Positions 7,653-16,489 of a stretch of DNA of 40,427 nucleotides are shown piece after piece. A program made the translations under genes and the position numbers. This DNA is from Oceanospirillum sediminis (lineage in GTDB: Bacteria; Pseudomonadota; Gammaproteobacteria; Pseudomonadales; Halomonadaceae), in contig NZ_JACJFM010000043.1 of assembly GCF_014164585.1 (NCBI RefSeq), forward strand, positions 1-40,427. The letters run 5' to 3'. Under the pieces are notes generated by a model, which did no database searches, was not told the origin of the DNA, and saw only the letters and a program-made list of their open reading frames with translations. How positions within the stretch are numbered: the stretch's first letter is position 1; each line of letters begins with the position of its first letter.

Positions 7653-8588
7653 ATGACTAAGTCAGTTGATGTCAGTGTGATTATGCCAACCTACAATTGC
7701 CTGGAGTATCTGCCAAAAGCGGTTCACAGTGTGCTCATGCAGAATGTTGATCTGGAGTTATTGATTATTGATGATCAGTCCACCGATGGTTCTGCCCAGT
7801 GGCTGGAAGCTTTACAGAATAAAGACACACGGATTCGGGTTATTAAAGGCGAGCATAAAGGCGTTTCAGCAGCCAGAAACCTGGCAATCGCACAGGCAAG
7901 AGGCCAATGGCTGGCCTTTCTGGATGCCGATGATTACTGGTACAGCAATAAGCTGAAACAACAACTGGAGATTCATCAATGCGATCCGGATGTGGTGCTG
8001 AGCTTTACCGACTATGACCATTTTTCAGAAGCTGGGAGCGATCTGGGGCGCTGCTTCAGGTTCTGGCCGGGGTTCGATGCTTTGCTTAAACCTGAGATTA
8101 ATATGCTGAATCTGAACGGTGCGCTTAAAACGGTTATTTATGCAGAAAACGTGATAGGTACATCGACCGTACTGGTGAATAAAACGGCAGTAGAACGGGT
8201 CGGGGGATTCGATGAACATTTGCAGTCTGCCAGTGACTGGGATCTTTGGCTGAAACTGCATCACCTCGGTAATTTTGTAGCTATTAATCAGCCTTTGATG
8301 GGTTATCTGGTGCGCAGTAATTCTATCTCAAGAAATGCAGAGCGCCGTCTGGAGAGCTTCGAACTGATTCTGGAGCGTTTCCGGGAAGCTATGACCGCGC
8401 TGAATCCCTCCTGTTATCCTGCTGCCAGAGCACGACTGAAACTGGCCCAGGCAGAATGCTGGCAAGCCTCAGAAGGCGGATACTGGAAAGCATCTAAGGC
8501 TTATATCCAGGCCTGTTATCAGCTTCCCACGCACAGGAATATTCGGGCATTACTGTCACATCTGCTAAAAGGCTATAAAACTCAATAA
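7653..8588 (+). CDS. GT2-family glycosyltransferase
   Basis: Inverting GT-A glycosyltransferase of 311 residues. It shows the N-terminal nucleotide-binding motif SVIMPTYN, then IIDDQSTDGS, then GVSAARNLAIAQARGQWLAF, and LDADDYW, which holds the DxD-type metal site. ASDWDLWLKL near residue 195 is the acceptor/base region usual in this family. The ATG at 7653 is chosen over upstream ATGs (7578, 7620) because AAGGGGAG lies 8 bases before it and the GT2 fold begins immediately after. It diverges from the GT4-flippase genes across a 181-base spacer that carries a sigma-54-like promoter, and so is probably part of the same glycan pathway. Confidence 0.9.
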   Translation: MTKSVDVSVIMPTYNCLEYLPKAVHSVLMQNVDLELLIIDDQSTDGSAQWLEALQNKDTRIRVIKGEHKGVSAARNLAIAQARGQWLAFLDADDYWYSNKLKQQLEIHQCDPDVVLSFTDYDHFSEAGSDLGRCFRFWPGFDALLKPEINMLNLNGALKTVIYAENVIGTSTVLVNKTAVERVGGFDEHLQSASDWDLWLKLHHLGNFVAINQPLMGYLVRSNSISRNAERRLESFELILERFREAMTALNPSCYPAARARLKLAQAECWQASEGGYWKASKAYIQACYQLPTHRNIRALLSHLLKGYKTQ

Positions 8589-8688
8589 CATAAAAATGTT
8601 TTGAAAATGCGTCATAGCAAAGACGGAGCCGAAAAAAGCTGCTAGAGTGTTGGGGTCAGATAGAAAAACAATAACGAGGAATCTATCT

Positions 8689-8940
8689 ATGCGTTTTACG
8701 GAAGAGCAGTACCACGAAATCGATGTTCTGATTCAATTTAATCTGGAAAGCCTGCAAGAGGGCATTAAAGTACACTCAACTGCTGCACCTGAAATGATTG
8801 CAGCAACACAACGTTTACATGCAAAAGGGCTTATAACTCAGCCCGACGGCGGCTACCTGACTTCTCTTGGTCATACGGCGGCTGAACATGCACAGGCACT
8901 GAAAGTCATTATGACCAGCACACAATTGGAAGAGAGCTGA
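8689..8940 (+). CDS. TIGR02647 family small protein
   Basis: An 83-residue protein that I recognise as the TIGR02647 family, small conserved gammaproteobacterial proteins described as putative DNA-binding. Characteristic elements are LIQFNLESLQEGIKVHS, IAATQRLHAKGLI and a C-terminal GGYLTSLGHTAAEHAQAL. GAGGA lies 8 bases before the ATG, which sets the start 42 bases inside the longest reading frame. No signal peptide or membrane segment is present. It is probably monocistronic, followed by a hairpin at 9082-9110. Its molecular function is not established. Confidence 0.8.
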   Translation: MRFTEEQYHEIDVLIQFNLESLQEGIKVHSTAAPEMIAATQRLHAKGLITQPDGGYLTSLGHTAAEHAQALKVIMTSTQLEES

Positions 8941-9081
8941 TTAACTCAGCGTTAATCTATATATTCCGCTGATCGGAAGCACTTTGCTATTCAGTTATCT
9001 GAAAAGGCTTAACAAAGCAGCTTGTGTTTGTATTTGTTCAGTGAATTGTCACGATTTTATACTCCGCCACCTTATGTACTT

Positions 9082-9110
9082 CCCGCCCGGATAAGTGTGT
9101 TCCGGGCGGG
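9082..9110. terminator. GC-rich hairpin, possible terminator
   Basis: CCCGCCCGG and CCGGGCGGG form a perfect 9-bp stem around an 11-base loop, 141 bases after the TIGR02647 gene. Neither side carries a T-tract, so intrinsic termination is uncertain. Confidence 0.4.
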
Positions 9111-9124
9111 TGCGAAAGTATCTG

Positions 9125-9144
9125 ATCAAATTAATTAATTTGAT
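9125..9144. repeat. perfect 20-base palindrome
   Basis: ATCAAATTAATTAATTTGAT is fully self-complementary over 20 bases and AT-rich. It lies about 290 bases upstream of the RND adaptor start. It could be a dimeric-repressor operator; no regulator is encoded next to it. Confidence 0.5.
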
Positions 9145-9435
9145 GAATAATTAAGCTTTCCCACCATACCTGCGCCACATATTATTTGCTCCCACAGACT
9201 TATTCAATCACTTGTTTGAATCTACATTAAAAGCCATTATTATCAGGTTTTTCAGTGAGTTCTGACCTATATTCGTAACAGTGTTGCTGTCTGATATTGT
9301 GCTAATTAGCTGAAAAGAGTGTTTCTGTACCATCACAGTCTGCATTTTGCAGTCATTATCTGGTGATCAGAAAAGAGTATTCAGCGATTTACTGCACCTT
9401 ATGTAAAAGAATTAATGCCATTCCGAGGAATTACT

Positions 9436-10539
9436 ATGCCCCGCAAGATACAGAGACTGGCTTTGTGCGGAATTCTGGTTGCAGGTTTCCTGCTGGCCGG
9501 TTGCCAGCAGGAAGAAAAAAATGCGCCAAAAGCCGAAGTCATAAGACCGGTTAAACTGGCTGAAATTGGCGATCAGAGTGTGTCAGTACGCTATTTTCCG
9601 GCAGAGTTGATTGCCAGTGAAGAAACGGATCTGGCGTTTCGGGTATCCGGTGAACTTAAATCCTTGCCGGTTGCAGAAGGGCAGGTGGTTAAAAAAGGTG
9701 ATTTACTGGCAGCTCTGGATGAAAAAGACCTGAAACTGAATGTCAGTCAGCGTCAGACCGCTTACGATCTGGCACAACTGCAGCAACGTCGTATCCGTGA
9801 GATGGTCCGTCAGAAAGCCGCAACTCAGTCTCAGCTGGATGAAGTCAACACTAATCTGAAGCAGGCCAGAACGGCTCTGGAGCAAGCGAAGAATCAGCTG
9901 GAATACAGCCAGATCTTTGCGCCATTTGATGGTGTCATTGCAAAAGTGTATGTCGATAACTATGAGTTTGTGAACGCAACAGCCCCTATCATGAAACTGG
10001 AAAATGCCAGTGATATTGATGTCAGCTTCCAGATTCCGGAAGATCTGGTGGTCAGAATTCAGAAAGGAGATGCAAGCTACCAGCCTAAAGTGCTGATCTC
10101 CAGTGCGCCGGGAAGAGATTTCAGCGCCCGTTATAAAGAACACAGCACCAACCCTGATCCATCTACTCGTGGTTATGACGTTAAACTGACCATGAACCGC
10201 CCGGATGAAAACGATATTACCCTGTTACCGGGTATGACCGCAGAGGTTCAGATCGATATTAATGAGCTGCTAGGTGATAAAAGTTACTGGCTGGTTCCGG
10301 TAGAAGCCGTTTTTGTTAACGAAAGCCAGTCTCTGGATAATCCTGATCGTCAGGTATGGGTTTATAACCCGGATAGCAAACGCCTGAATAAACGCATTGT
10401 GACAGTGGGTGAGCTGGAAGGCGACAAAATCCAGGTCACTTCAGGTTTGTCACAAGGCGAGCAGATTGTCATCGCCGGTGTTCAGGCATTGCGCGACGGA
10501 CTGGAGGTTCGTCCCTGGGTTAAGGAAAGGGGGTTGTAA
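9436..10539 (+). CDS. RND efflux periplasmic adaptor lipoprotein (MFP/HlyD family)
   Basis: A 367-residue periplasmic adaptor that links an RND pump to an outer-membrane channel. The signal peptide ends in lipobox LLAGC with the lipidated Cys at 23. A biotinyl-lipoyl half (LPVAEGQVVKKGDLLAALD) is followed by a coiled-coil hairpin (about 95-150), the second lipoyl half (FAPFDGVIAKVYV), then beta-barrel and membrane-proximal domains. The ATG at 9436 has GAGGA 6 bases upstream and gives a clean lipoprotein signal; the ATG at 9415 does not. The pump gene starts at the base after its stop codon. No outer-membrane factor is encoded nearby, so a TolC-like protein from elsewhere is presumably used. 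Confidence 0.92.
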   Translation: MPRKIQRLALCGILVAGFLLAGCQQEEKNAPKAEVIRPVKLAEIGDQSVSVRYFPAELIASEETDLAFRVSGELKSLPVAEGQVVKKGDLLAALDEKDLKLNVSQRQTAYDLAQLQQRRIREMVRQKAATQSQLDEVNTNLKQARTALEQAKNQLEYSQIFAPFDGVIAKVYVDNYEFVNATAPIMKLENASDIDVSFQIPEDLVVRIQKGDASYQPKVLISSAPGRDFSARYKEHSTNPDPSTRGYDVKLTMNRPDENDITLLPGMTAEVQIDINELLGDKSYWLVPVEAVFVNESQSLDNPDRQVWVYNPDSKRLNKRIVTVGELEGDKIQVTSGLSQGEQIVIAGVQALRDGLEVRPWVKERGL

Positions 10540-13500
10540 GTGAATATTGCACGCTACTTCATAAAAAACAGAACCTCCAGCTGGATGGTGACGCTGATAT
10601 TGCTGCTGGGCGGTATGATTGCGTTTACTAAACTGGGGCAATTGGAAGACCCCGAATTTACCATTAAAGATGCTCTGATTATGACCTGGTATCCGGGAGC
10701 TACGCCGGAACAGGTAGAAGAGGAGATCACCTATCCCATTGAGGAAGCGATCCAGAATCTGCCCTATGTCGATAAACTGGTATCCAGCTCCAAAAGTGGA
10801 TTTTCCCGGATTCAGTTAACGGTTCAGGACAAGTACAAAGGTAAAGAGCTGAATCAGATCTGGGATGAATTACGCAAAAAAATGCGTGATCTGCAGGCTG
10901 ATTTGCCTGATGGTTCCACTGCACCTATGGTTATTGATGACTTTGGTGATGTGTACGGTGTCTTTCTGGCGGTTACCGGTGAAGGTTATCTTTATAACGA
11001 CCTGAAATCCTATGTAGATTTTCTGAAACGGGAGCTGGTTCTGGTGCCAGGTGTCAGCAAGGTTGCTATTGCCGGTGAACAGAAAGAGCAGATCTACGTG
11101 GAGATATCACGGACGAAGCTGGCATCTCTGGGTATTACCACCACTCAGCTGGCTCAGTTACTGGGCAGTCAGAACACTGTCACCAGTGCTGGCCGGGTAA
11201 AAGTGGGTTCAGAGTATATTCGTATTCATCCAACGGGTGAGTTTAAGGATATCAGTGAGCTGGAGAATCTGTTGCTGCCCAGCCCGGACGGTAAAACCAT
11301 TTACCTGAGCGATGTCGCAGAAGTTCGCCGGGGCTATCGTGATCCTGCCAGTCATAAAGTTGACTTTAATAATCAGACTGCTCTGCTATTGGGTGTTTCC
11401 TTTGCCAGTGGTGTTAATGTTGTTGAGATTGGTAAAAACCTTGAACAACGTATTGAAGATCTACGCTACCAGCAACCTCATGGTATTGAACTGAATCCCA
11501 TTTATTTCCAGTCTCACGAAGTGGACAAATCTGTTAACGCATTTCTGCTGAATCTGGCAGAGGCTGTTGGGATTGTCATCATTGTATTGCTGATCTTTAT
11601 GGGGCTGCGCTCCGGTGTTCTTATTGGTCTGATTCTGCTGCTGACGATTATGGGAACCTTTATCGTCATGCAATATACGGGGATTAACCTGCAGCGTATC
11701 TCCCTGGGAGGGCTGATTATCGCCCTGGGGATGCTGGTCGATAATGCCATTGTTGTAACGGAAGGGGTGCTGATAGGCCTGAAGCGAGGCATGAGTAAGC
11801 TTGAAGCTGCAGAGAGTGTTGTTAAACAGACTAAGTGGCCATTATTAGGCGCGACTATTATCGCCATTGTGGCTTTTGCTCCGATTGGTTTGTCACCGGA
11901 TTCTGTTGGTGAGTTTGTTGGCTCTCTTTTCCAGGTCCTGTTAATTTCTCTGTTCCTGAGCTGGCTGACGGCGATCTCATTAACACCATTCTTTTGTGAT
12001 CTGTTCTTTAAAGAAGAGATTCGGGCGAAAAAAGAGGGTGATGATGCTGAAGCGGAGGTTGATCCTTACCAGGGGGGATTATTCACCGTCTACAAATGGT
12101 TGCTCAGTGGTGCACTGAGGTTCCGCTGGTTAACGGTTATTCTGCTGGTAGGCTGTCTGGTTGGTTCTGGTTACGCTTTCCAGTTTGTGAAGCAGGCTTT
12201 CTTTCCGCCATCAACGACACCCTTGTTCTTTATCACGATGGAAACGCCAGAAGGCAGCCATATTGAAGAGACTCATGAGCGGGTTGTGGATGTACAGAGC
12301 TATATTCTGCAAGATGACCGGGTGTTATACGCTGCATCAACCACAGGCGAAGCCATGATGCGTTTTATGCTGACTTATAACATTGCACCGCCGTCAAACA
12401 GTTATAGCCAGATTGTCGTTCGTGCGAACAATGGTGAGGATATTCCACAACTGATTGAGAAGTTCCATACTTATCTGGAAGCCAATCACAGCGATCTGGA
12501 TTATAAACTGGAGCGCCTGATGCTTGGCCCTTCGACGGGGTCAAAAATTGAAGCACGTTTTATCGGACCAGATCCTGAAGTGCTGAGAAAACTCTCTGCT
12601 CAGGCAAAAGAGATTTATGCCAATGATGGTGGTATTGAAGGCATTAAAGACAACTGGCGTCAGCGAGTAAAAGTCCTGCGGCCTCAGTTTGATGAAGTCC
12701 ATGCCCGTCGTCTGGGCATCACTAAACGTGATATCGATCAGGTACTGCAGATGAACTTCTCTGGTACACCGATTGGTATTTACCGTGAGGGAGCGAAACA
12801 GATTCCGATTGTGATGCAGCCACCGGAGGAGGAGCGTCTATCTATTGAGCGAGTGCGTGATCTTCAGGTATACAGCCAGATTACCCAGAGCTACGTACCT
12901 TTGAGCACACTGGTTTCCGGGTTTGATCTGGTCTGGGAAGACCCCATTATTGAGCGACGCAATCGAAAGCGTTCAATTACAGTCATGGGTGATCCTCTGA
13001 TTACCGGTAATGAAACCACAGATGCGGTATTTAAGCGCATTCGTCCTCTGGTTGAAGCGATTGAGCTGCCGACAGGTTATGAACTGGAGTGGGGAGGCGA
13101 GTTTGAAAGCTCTCGGGATGCACAGCTGAATATCTTCAGTTCATTGCCTATGGGCTATCTGTTTATGTTTATCATTACGGTATTGTTGTTCAGCTCGTTC
13201 CGTGCATCTTTTGTTATCTGGCTGTGTGTGCCGCTGGCTCTGATTGGTGTATCAACCGGATTACTGGTAATGAACGCTGCGTTTGGCTTTATGGCATTAC
13301 TGGGCTTTTTGAGCCTGTCCGGTATGATCGTTAAGAATGGCATTGTTCTGCTGGATCAGATCAATCTTGAGTTATCTCAGGGGAAAGAAGCCTATGAAGC
13401 GGTTTTCCATTCTGCTGTAAGCCGTGTTCGCCCTGTATGTATGGCTGCAGTAACAACCATTCTTGGCATGGTGCCTCTGTTGTTTGACGCCTTCTTCGAA

Positions 13501-13614
13501 GGCATGGCTGTGGTTATTTCATTTGGTCTGGGTTTTGCTACCATCCTGACCCTGGTAGCCGTGCCTGTCTTCTATGTCATTCTGTTCAGAATCAAATGGA
13601 GAAAACTGAGTTAA
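10540..13614 (+). CDS. RND efflux pump inner-membrane permease
   Basis: A 1024-residue proton-driven exporter of the AcrB/HAE1 superfamily, closer to TriC/MexK-type pumps than to AcrB. It has the twofold topology of two 6-TM bundles, each with a large periplasmic loop. The TM4 proton-relay segment reads IIALGMLVDNAIVVTEG, with D401 present and Asn at the second position where AcrB has Asp, as usual in this subgroup. TM10 retains Lys (SGMIVKNGIVLLDQ). Start is GTG at 10540, directly abutting the adaptor stop (TAA then GTG), with AAGGAAAGGGGG upstream, so translation is coupled. A strong terminator follows. Substrate range is not predictable. Confidence 0.93.
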   Translation: MNIARYFIKNRTSSWMVTLILLLGGMIAFTKLGQLEDPEFTIKDALIMTWYPGATPEQVEEEITYPIEEAIQNLPYVDKLVSSSKSGFSRIQLTVQDKYKGKELNQIWDELRKKMRDLQADLPDGSTAPMVIDDFGDVYGVFLAVTGEGYLYNDLKSYVDFLKRELVLVPGVSKVAIAGEQKEQIYVEISRTKLASLGITTTQLAQLLGSQNTVTSAGRVKVGSEYIRIHPTGEFKDISELENLLLPSPDGKTIYLSDVAEVRRGYRDPASHKVDFNNQTALLLGVSFASGVNVVEIGKNLEQRIEDLRYQQPHGIELNPIYFQSHEVDKSVNAFLLNLAEAVGIVIIVLLIFMGLRSGVLIGLILLLTIMGTFIVMQYTGINLQRISLGGLIIALGMLVDNAIVVTEGVLIGLKRGMSKLEAAESVVKQTKWPLLGATIIAIVAFAPIGLSPDSVGEFVGSLFQVLLISLFLSWLTAISLTPFFCDLFFKEEIRAKKEGDDAEAEVDPYQGGLFTVYKWLLSGALRFRWLTVILLVGCLVGSGYAFQFVKQAFFPPSTTPLFFITMETPEGSHIEETHERVVDVQSYILQDDRVLYAASTTGEAMMRFMLTYNIAPPSNSYSQIVVRANNGEDIPQLIEKFHTYLEANHSDLDYKLERLMLGPSTGSKIEARFIGPDPEVLRKLSAQAKEIYANDGGIEGIKDNWRQRVKVLRPQFDEVHARRLGITKRDIDQVLQMNFSGTPIGIYREGAKQIPIVMQPPEEERLSIERVRDLQVYSQITQSYVPLSTLVSGFDLVWEDPIIERRNRKRSITVMGDPLITGNETTDAVFKRIRPLVEAIELPTGYELEWGGEFESSRDAQLNIFSSLPMGYLFMFIITVLLFSSFRASFVIWLCVPLALIGVSTGLLVMNAAFGFMALLGFLSLSGMIVKNGIVLLDQINLELSQGKEAYEAVFHSAVSRVRPVCMAAVTTILGMVPLLFDAFFEGMAVVISFGLGFATILTLVAVPVFYVILFRIKWRKLS

Positions 13615-13623
13615 TTCTCTTCG

Positions 13624-13652
13624 CCAGAAGTGCAGGTTTACTGCACTTCTGG
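13624..13652 (+). terminator. rho-independent terminator of the RND operon
   Basis: CCAGAAGTGCAG, loop GTTTA, CTGCACTTCTGG form a perfect 12-bp stem followed by TTTCTTTTTC. It begins 10 bases after the permease stop codon. Confidence 0.92.
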
Positions 13653-13677
13653 TTTCTTTTTCTGTGTGCTTTTTCTA

Positions 13678-14127
13678 CTATATCTCTTTCGCAGCTCTGT
13701 ATTTTCTGTATTTAACATGGCTGATATTGTCCATATCAGCTCTGATATAATCGTTTTTTTCATAGAATAAGGCTGCCGAAGTGGTGTCGGTATACAAGAC
13801 CAGCATGTCAAAATAGTGGAAGGCATGACTCTCAATATGATTTAAGAGCAAGGAGCCTGTACCACAATTGCGATGTTCTCTGGCAACGTAGAAGCGACGT
13901 AAACGCCCAACAGGTTTTTTCTCGTAAATCATACGATTGATTCCACCGATGGCAATTACCGAGTTGTAATGGTATACCGCAAACAGAAATTCTCCTTGCT
14001 GATCAAACCGGTTAGAGCCATCATCGAAGCCCTGTTGTAAACGCTGAACAAAGCGAAAACCTTCTGTTTTACTTTCAACAATCAGGCCAGATATGTCGGG
14101 CAATGAGTTGACACGCTGAATTTCCAT
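13678..14127 (-). CDS. GNAT-family N-acetyltransferase
   Basis: A 149-residue Gcn5-related acetyltransferase. Motif A for acetyl-CoA binding is seen as LRRFYVAREHRNCGTGSLLL (Q/RxxGxG/A-type, here R-N-C-G-T-G) at about 87-106. Motif B follows as AALFYEKNDYI near 128-138. The substrate is unknown. It lies 17 bases downstream of the Rpn-type nuclease gene on the same strand, so the two are probably cotranscribed. It converges on the RND operon across the terminator. The ribosome binding site is weak (GGTTTCCGGG). Confidence 0.85.
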   Translation of the reverse strand: MEIQRVNSLPDISGLIVESKTEGFRFVQRLQQGFDDGSNRFDQQGEFLFAVYHYNSVIAIGGINRMIYEKKPVGRLRRFYVAREHRNCGTGSLLLNHIESHAFHYFDMLVLYTDTTSAALFYEKNDYIRADMDNISHVKYRKYRAAKEI

Positions 14128-14144
14128 CCCGGAAACCTGTGATG

Positions 14145-15041
14145 TTATAAATTATTTTTAATGATCTCTAGCTGCTCACTGCTAATTCGGGCGATTGAGC
14201 ATATCTGCTGATCAGGTAAGCCTGTAGTTAACATACCCTGAACAATTTGTAATGTGGCCTCTTCACGCCCCTGTTCCAGACCTTCCTCCCGGCCTTCTTC
14301 GCGCCCTTCTTCACGTCCTTCATCTCTGGCAGTATCGATTACATTTTTCAGGTCTCTGTAGTATTTCAGGCTGGACTCATAAGCCTGACGTTCTTCAGGT
14401 TGAAATCGGGCAATACTGGCTTTTTCAAATAAGCTCAAAAAGACTTTTTCTCTTAAGCGGGGAGGTATCTCATCCAGTTCATGTAAATGACGAAACAGGA
14501 AAAACCATTTATCCTGCAAGGTTTCCAGTTGATCCTGAGTTTTGGTGAAGTTAGGAAGAGTAAGATAGATAAAAGTTAGTTTGTCGTAAAAAACCTGGTT
14601 GTGCTGATTTTTGAGTTGTACATGATGAATGACATCATTGCGAGTATCAGTTTCTTCATCTTCAAAAATGAAATCCAGAATACCTATCGTATAGACTGCT
14701 GATAATTTAAAGTTCCAGTTTCCTCTCTGAGCTTGTTGCTGAACAGGAAAGGTGGCATAAAATACGCTTCGATCTTTGAAATAATTCTGCTTTGCTTTTT
14801 GTAACTCAACAATAAAAAACTCACCACTCGCACTGATGCAGTTCAGATCAAAAATGGCTTTACGATCCAAAGCTGTCGCGCCTTGATGTTCATTGCTGGT
14901 GAAATGTAGTTCCTGAATCTGATGGTGTTCTGGCAACAAGGTATTAAGAAAGCTAATCAGATGCAGCTTGCTGGCTTCTTCACCAAAAGCCTTCTTGAAA
15001 CCAAAATCAGTAAATAGATTGATGTATTTTTCTTTCACCAC
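14145..15041 (-). CDS. Rpn-family PD-(D/E)XK nuclease (recombination-promoting / transposase-like)
   Basis: A 298-residue protein of the Rpn / PDDEXK_2 family. It has the N-terminal family signature FTDFGFKKAFG, and catalytic-core residues D65 (AIFDLNC) and E79-x-Q81-K (IVELQKAK). The C-terminal part carries tandem copies of a short acidic-basic unit, DEGREEGREEGREEGLEQG (240-258), encoded by a 12-base DNA repeat around 14283-14328. Rpn nucleases are known to raise RecA-independent recombination in E. coli, and some act as toxic anti-phage proteins whose repeat regions vary. It is followed closely by the GNAT gene. The catalytic residues look intact, so activity is plausible. Confidence 0.85.
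   Translation of the reverse strand: MVKEKYINLFTDFGFKKAFGEEASKLHLISFLNTLLPEHHQIQELHFTSNEHQGATALDRKAIFDLNCISASGEFFIVELQKAKQNYFKDRSVFYATFPVQQQAQRGNWNFKLSAVYTIGILDFIFEDEETDTRNDVIHHVQLKNQHNQVFYDKLTFIYLTLPNFTKTQDQLETLQDKWFFLFRHLHELDEIPPRLREKVFLSLFEKASIARFQPEERQAYESSLKYYRDLKNVIDTARDEGREEGREEGREEGLEQGREEATLQIVQGMLTTGLPDQQICSIARISSEQLEIIKNNL
14283..14328 (-). repeat. 12-base tandem repeat inside the Rpn gene
   Basis: About three to four imperfect copies of a 12-base unit encode the residues G-R-E-E. They lie in the C-terminal linker of the Rpn protein. Unit length is a multiple of three, so copy-number change would alter linker length without a frameshift. Confidence 0.75.
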
Positions 15042-15274
15042 CAGCTCCGGATAGTAAACTGAATTACCAGAGGATTATCCCCTGGATAATGTAAAAGTCG
15101 CAACCAGACAGAAGATAATCCTGATGCTGACATCATTTTGCCTGAATTCTGCCATCTGCTTTACACATTTGCTTAATCCCGACGCAATATAACCCGAATA
15201 CTTTTACTGTTATAGACTTTAGTTTAGTCTTCTGGAACCCTATAAAACTAAAAGCTACATGGAGTAGTGTAATA

Positions 15275-16375
15275 ATGAGAAGACCAGTCCGAGTGGCTGT
15301 TACTGGTGCTGCGGGAGCGATCAGCTACAGTTTGTTATTTAAGATTGCAGCGGGAGAGATGATGGGTAAAGATCAGCCTGTCATCCTGCAGTTGATTGAA
15401 ATCCCACAAGCTATGGATGCCCTGCGTGGTGTTGCTATGGAGCTGATGGATTGCGCCTATCCGCTGCTACATACGATCACTCTGCATGATAATGTAGAGG
15501 ATGGCTTTAAAAATGCTCACTATGCCCTGCTGGTCGGTGCACGACCTCGTGGTCCGGGTATGGAGCGAAGCGATCTGATTGAAGTTAACGGTGAAATTTT
15601 CGCGCGTCAGGGCAAGGCGCTGAATGATTATGCCAACCGTGATGTTAAAGTGCTTATTACAGGCAACCCAGCTAATACCAATGCTTTGATTGCCAGTCGT
15701 AACGCACCTGATCTGAGCCCATCTCAGTTTACTTGCCTGACTCGCCTGGATCACAATCGCGCTAAAGGCATTCTGGCAAACCAGACCGGGGCGACCCCGC
15801 GAGATGTTAACGGTATTATCGTCTGGGGGAACCATTCTCCGACTCAATACCCGGATCTGCATCATGCCACTATTCTTGGCGAACCAGCCATAAACCAGGT
15901 TGATATGAACTGGTATAAGGAAGAGTTCATTCCCAAAGTGCAGCAACGTGGCAGTGAAATTATTCAGGCTCGTGGTCTGTCCAGTGCTGCCTCTGCAGCT
16001 CAGGCGATTGTTGATCATATGCATGACTGGGTGCTGGGTACGGAGCCTGGTGAAGTCGCCAGCATGGGGATTTTGAGTGATGGCAGTTACGGCGTAGAGA
16101 AAGGGATATTCTACTCATTCCCGGTTCGTTGTAATTACGGTCGTTATCAGATTGTCCAGGGCATTGAGCTGAATGATTTCAGTAAGGAGTGTCTGAAGGT
16201 AACGGAACAAGAGTTGCTGGAAGAGAAAGCGGTTGTGAACCATCTGCTACCAGAAGAAACGGCGGCTTCTCATGATAACTTATCGATCTGTCTGCGTTCA
16301 GGGGTAACTTTGTACGCTGATGGCACAGGCCCTGATCAGGATTCGAAATTTATGACCACCAACCGGGTCATGTAA
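15275..16375 (+). CDS. mdh: malate dehydrogenase (type 2) with C-terminal extension
   Basis: NAD-dependent malate dehydrogenase of the TCA cycle, cytoplasmic. The Rossmann motif is [16 protein letters not shown] near the N-terminus. Active-site segments are [13 protein letters not shown] (substrate Arg), [18 protein letters not shown] (catalytic Asp and Arg) and [11 protein letters not shown] (catalytic His). Usual length for this family is about 325-330 residues; this protein has 366. The normal C-terminal helix ([12 protein letters not shown]) is followed by about 40 extra residues, rich in Ser/Thr/Asp, that I cannot place. GGAG lies 10 bases before the ATG. It is a monocistronic gene with its own terminator. 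Confidence 0.92.
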   Translation: MRRPVRVAVTGAAGAISYSLLFKIAAGEMMGKDQPVILQLIEIPQAMDALRGVAMELMDCAYPLLHTITLHDNVEDGFKNAHYALLVGARPRGPGMERSDLIEVNGEIFARQGKALNDYANRDVKVLITGNPANTNALIASRNAPDLSPSQFTCLTRLDHNRAKGILANQTGATPRDVNGIIVWGNHSPTQYPDLHHATILGEPAINQVDMNWYKEEFIPKVQQRGSEIIQARGLSSAASAAQAIVDHMHDWVLGTEPGEVASMGILSDGSYGVEKGIFYSFPVRCNYGRYQIVQGIELNDFSKECLKVTEQELLEEKAVVNHLLPEETAASHDNLSICLRSGVTLYADGTGPDQDSKFMTTNRVM

Positions 16376-16406
16376 TGGATTGATGCAAATTCTGAGCGTC
16401 TGATAC

Positions 16407-16438
16407 AAATACCCCGAGGAAACTCACTCGGGGTATTT
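16407..16438. terminator. bidirectional terminator between mdh and miaE
   Basis: AAATACCCCGAG and CTCGGGGTATTT form a perfect 12-bp stem with an 8-base loop, giving A-tract and T-tract on both sides. It lies 31 bases after mdh and also serves the convergent miaE gene. Confidence 0.88.
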
Positions 16439-16489
16439 CAGGAGCTTATCGGTTTCTCGCTATAACTGTGCTCGTTGAAGAGATGCAGA

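Larger units (their letters stand above)
8941..9435. other. 495-base intergenic region with two symmetric elements
   Basis: There is no gene with a credible ribosome binding site here. It contains the GC-rich hairpin at 9082-9110, a perfect 20-base AT-rich palindrome at 9125-9144 (ATCAAATTAATTAATTTGAT) and a smaller CTGCA-TTT-TGCAG repeat near 9342. The promoter of the RND efflux operon must lie in its right part. Confidence 0.6.

Noticed and set aside
15467-16024. 185-codon minus-strand frame inside mdh
   Set aside because: Antisense to clear malate dehydrogenase active-site segments; product is low-complexity and has no ribosome site.
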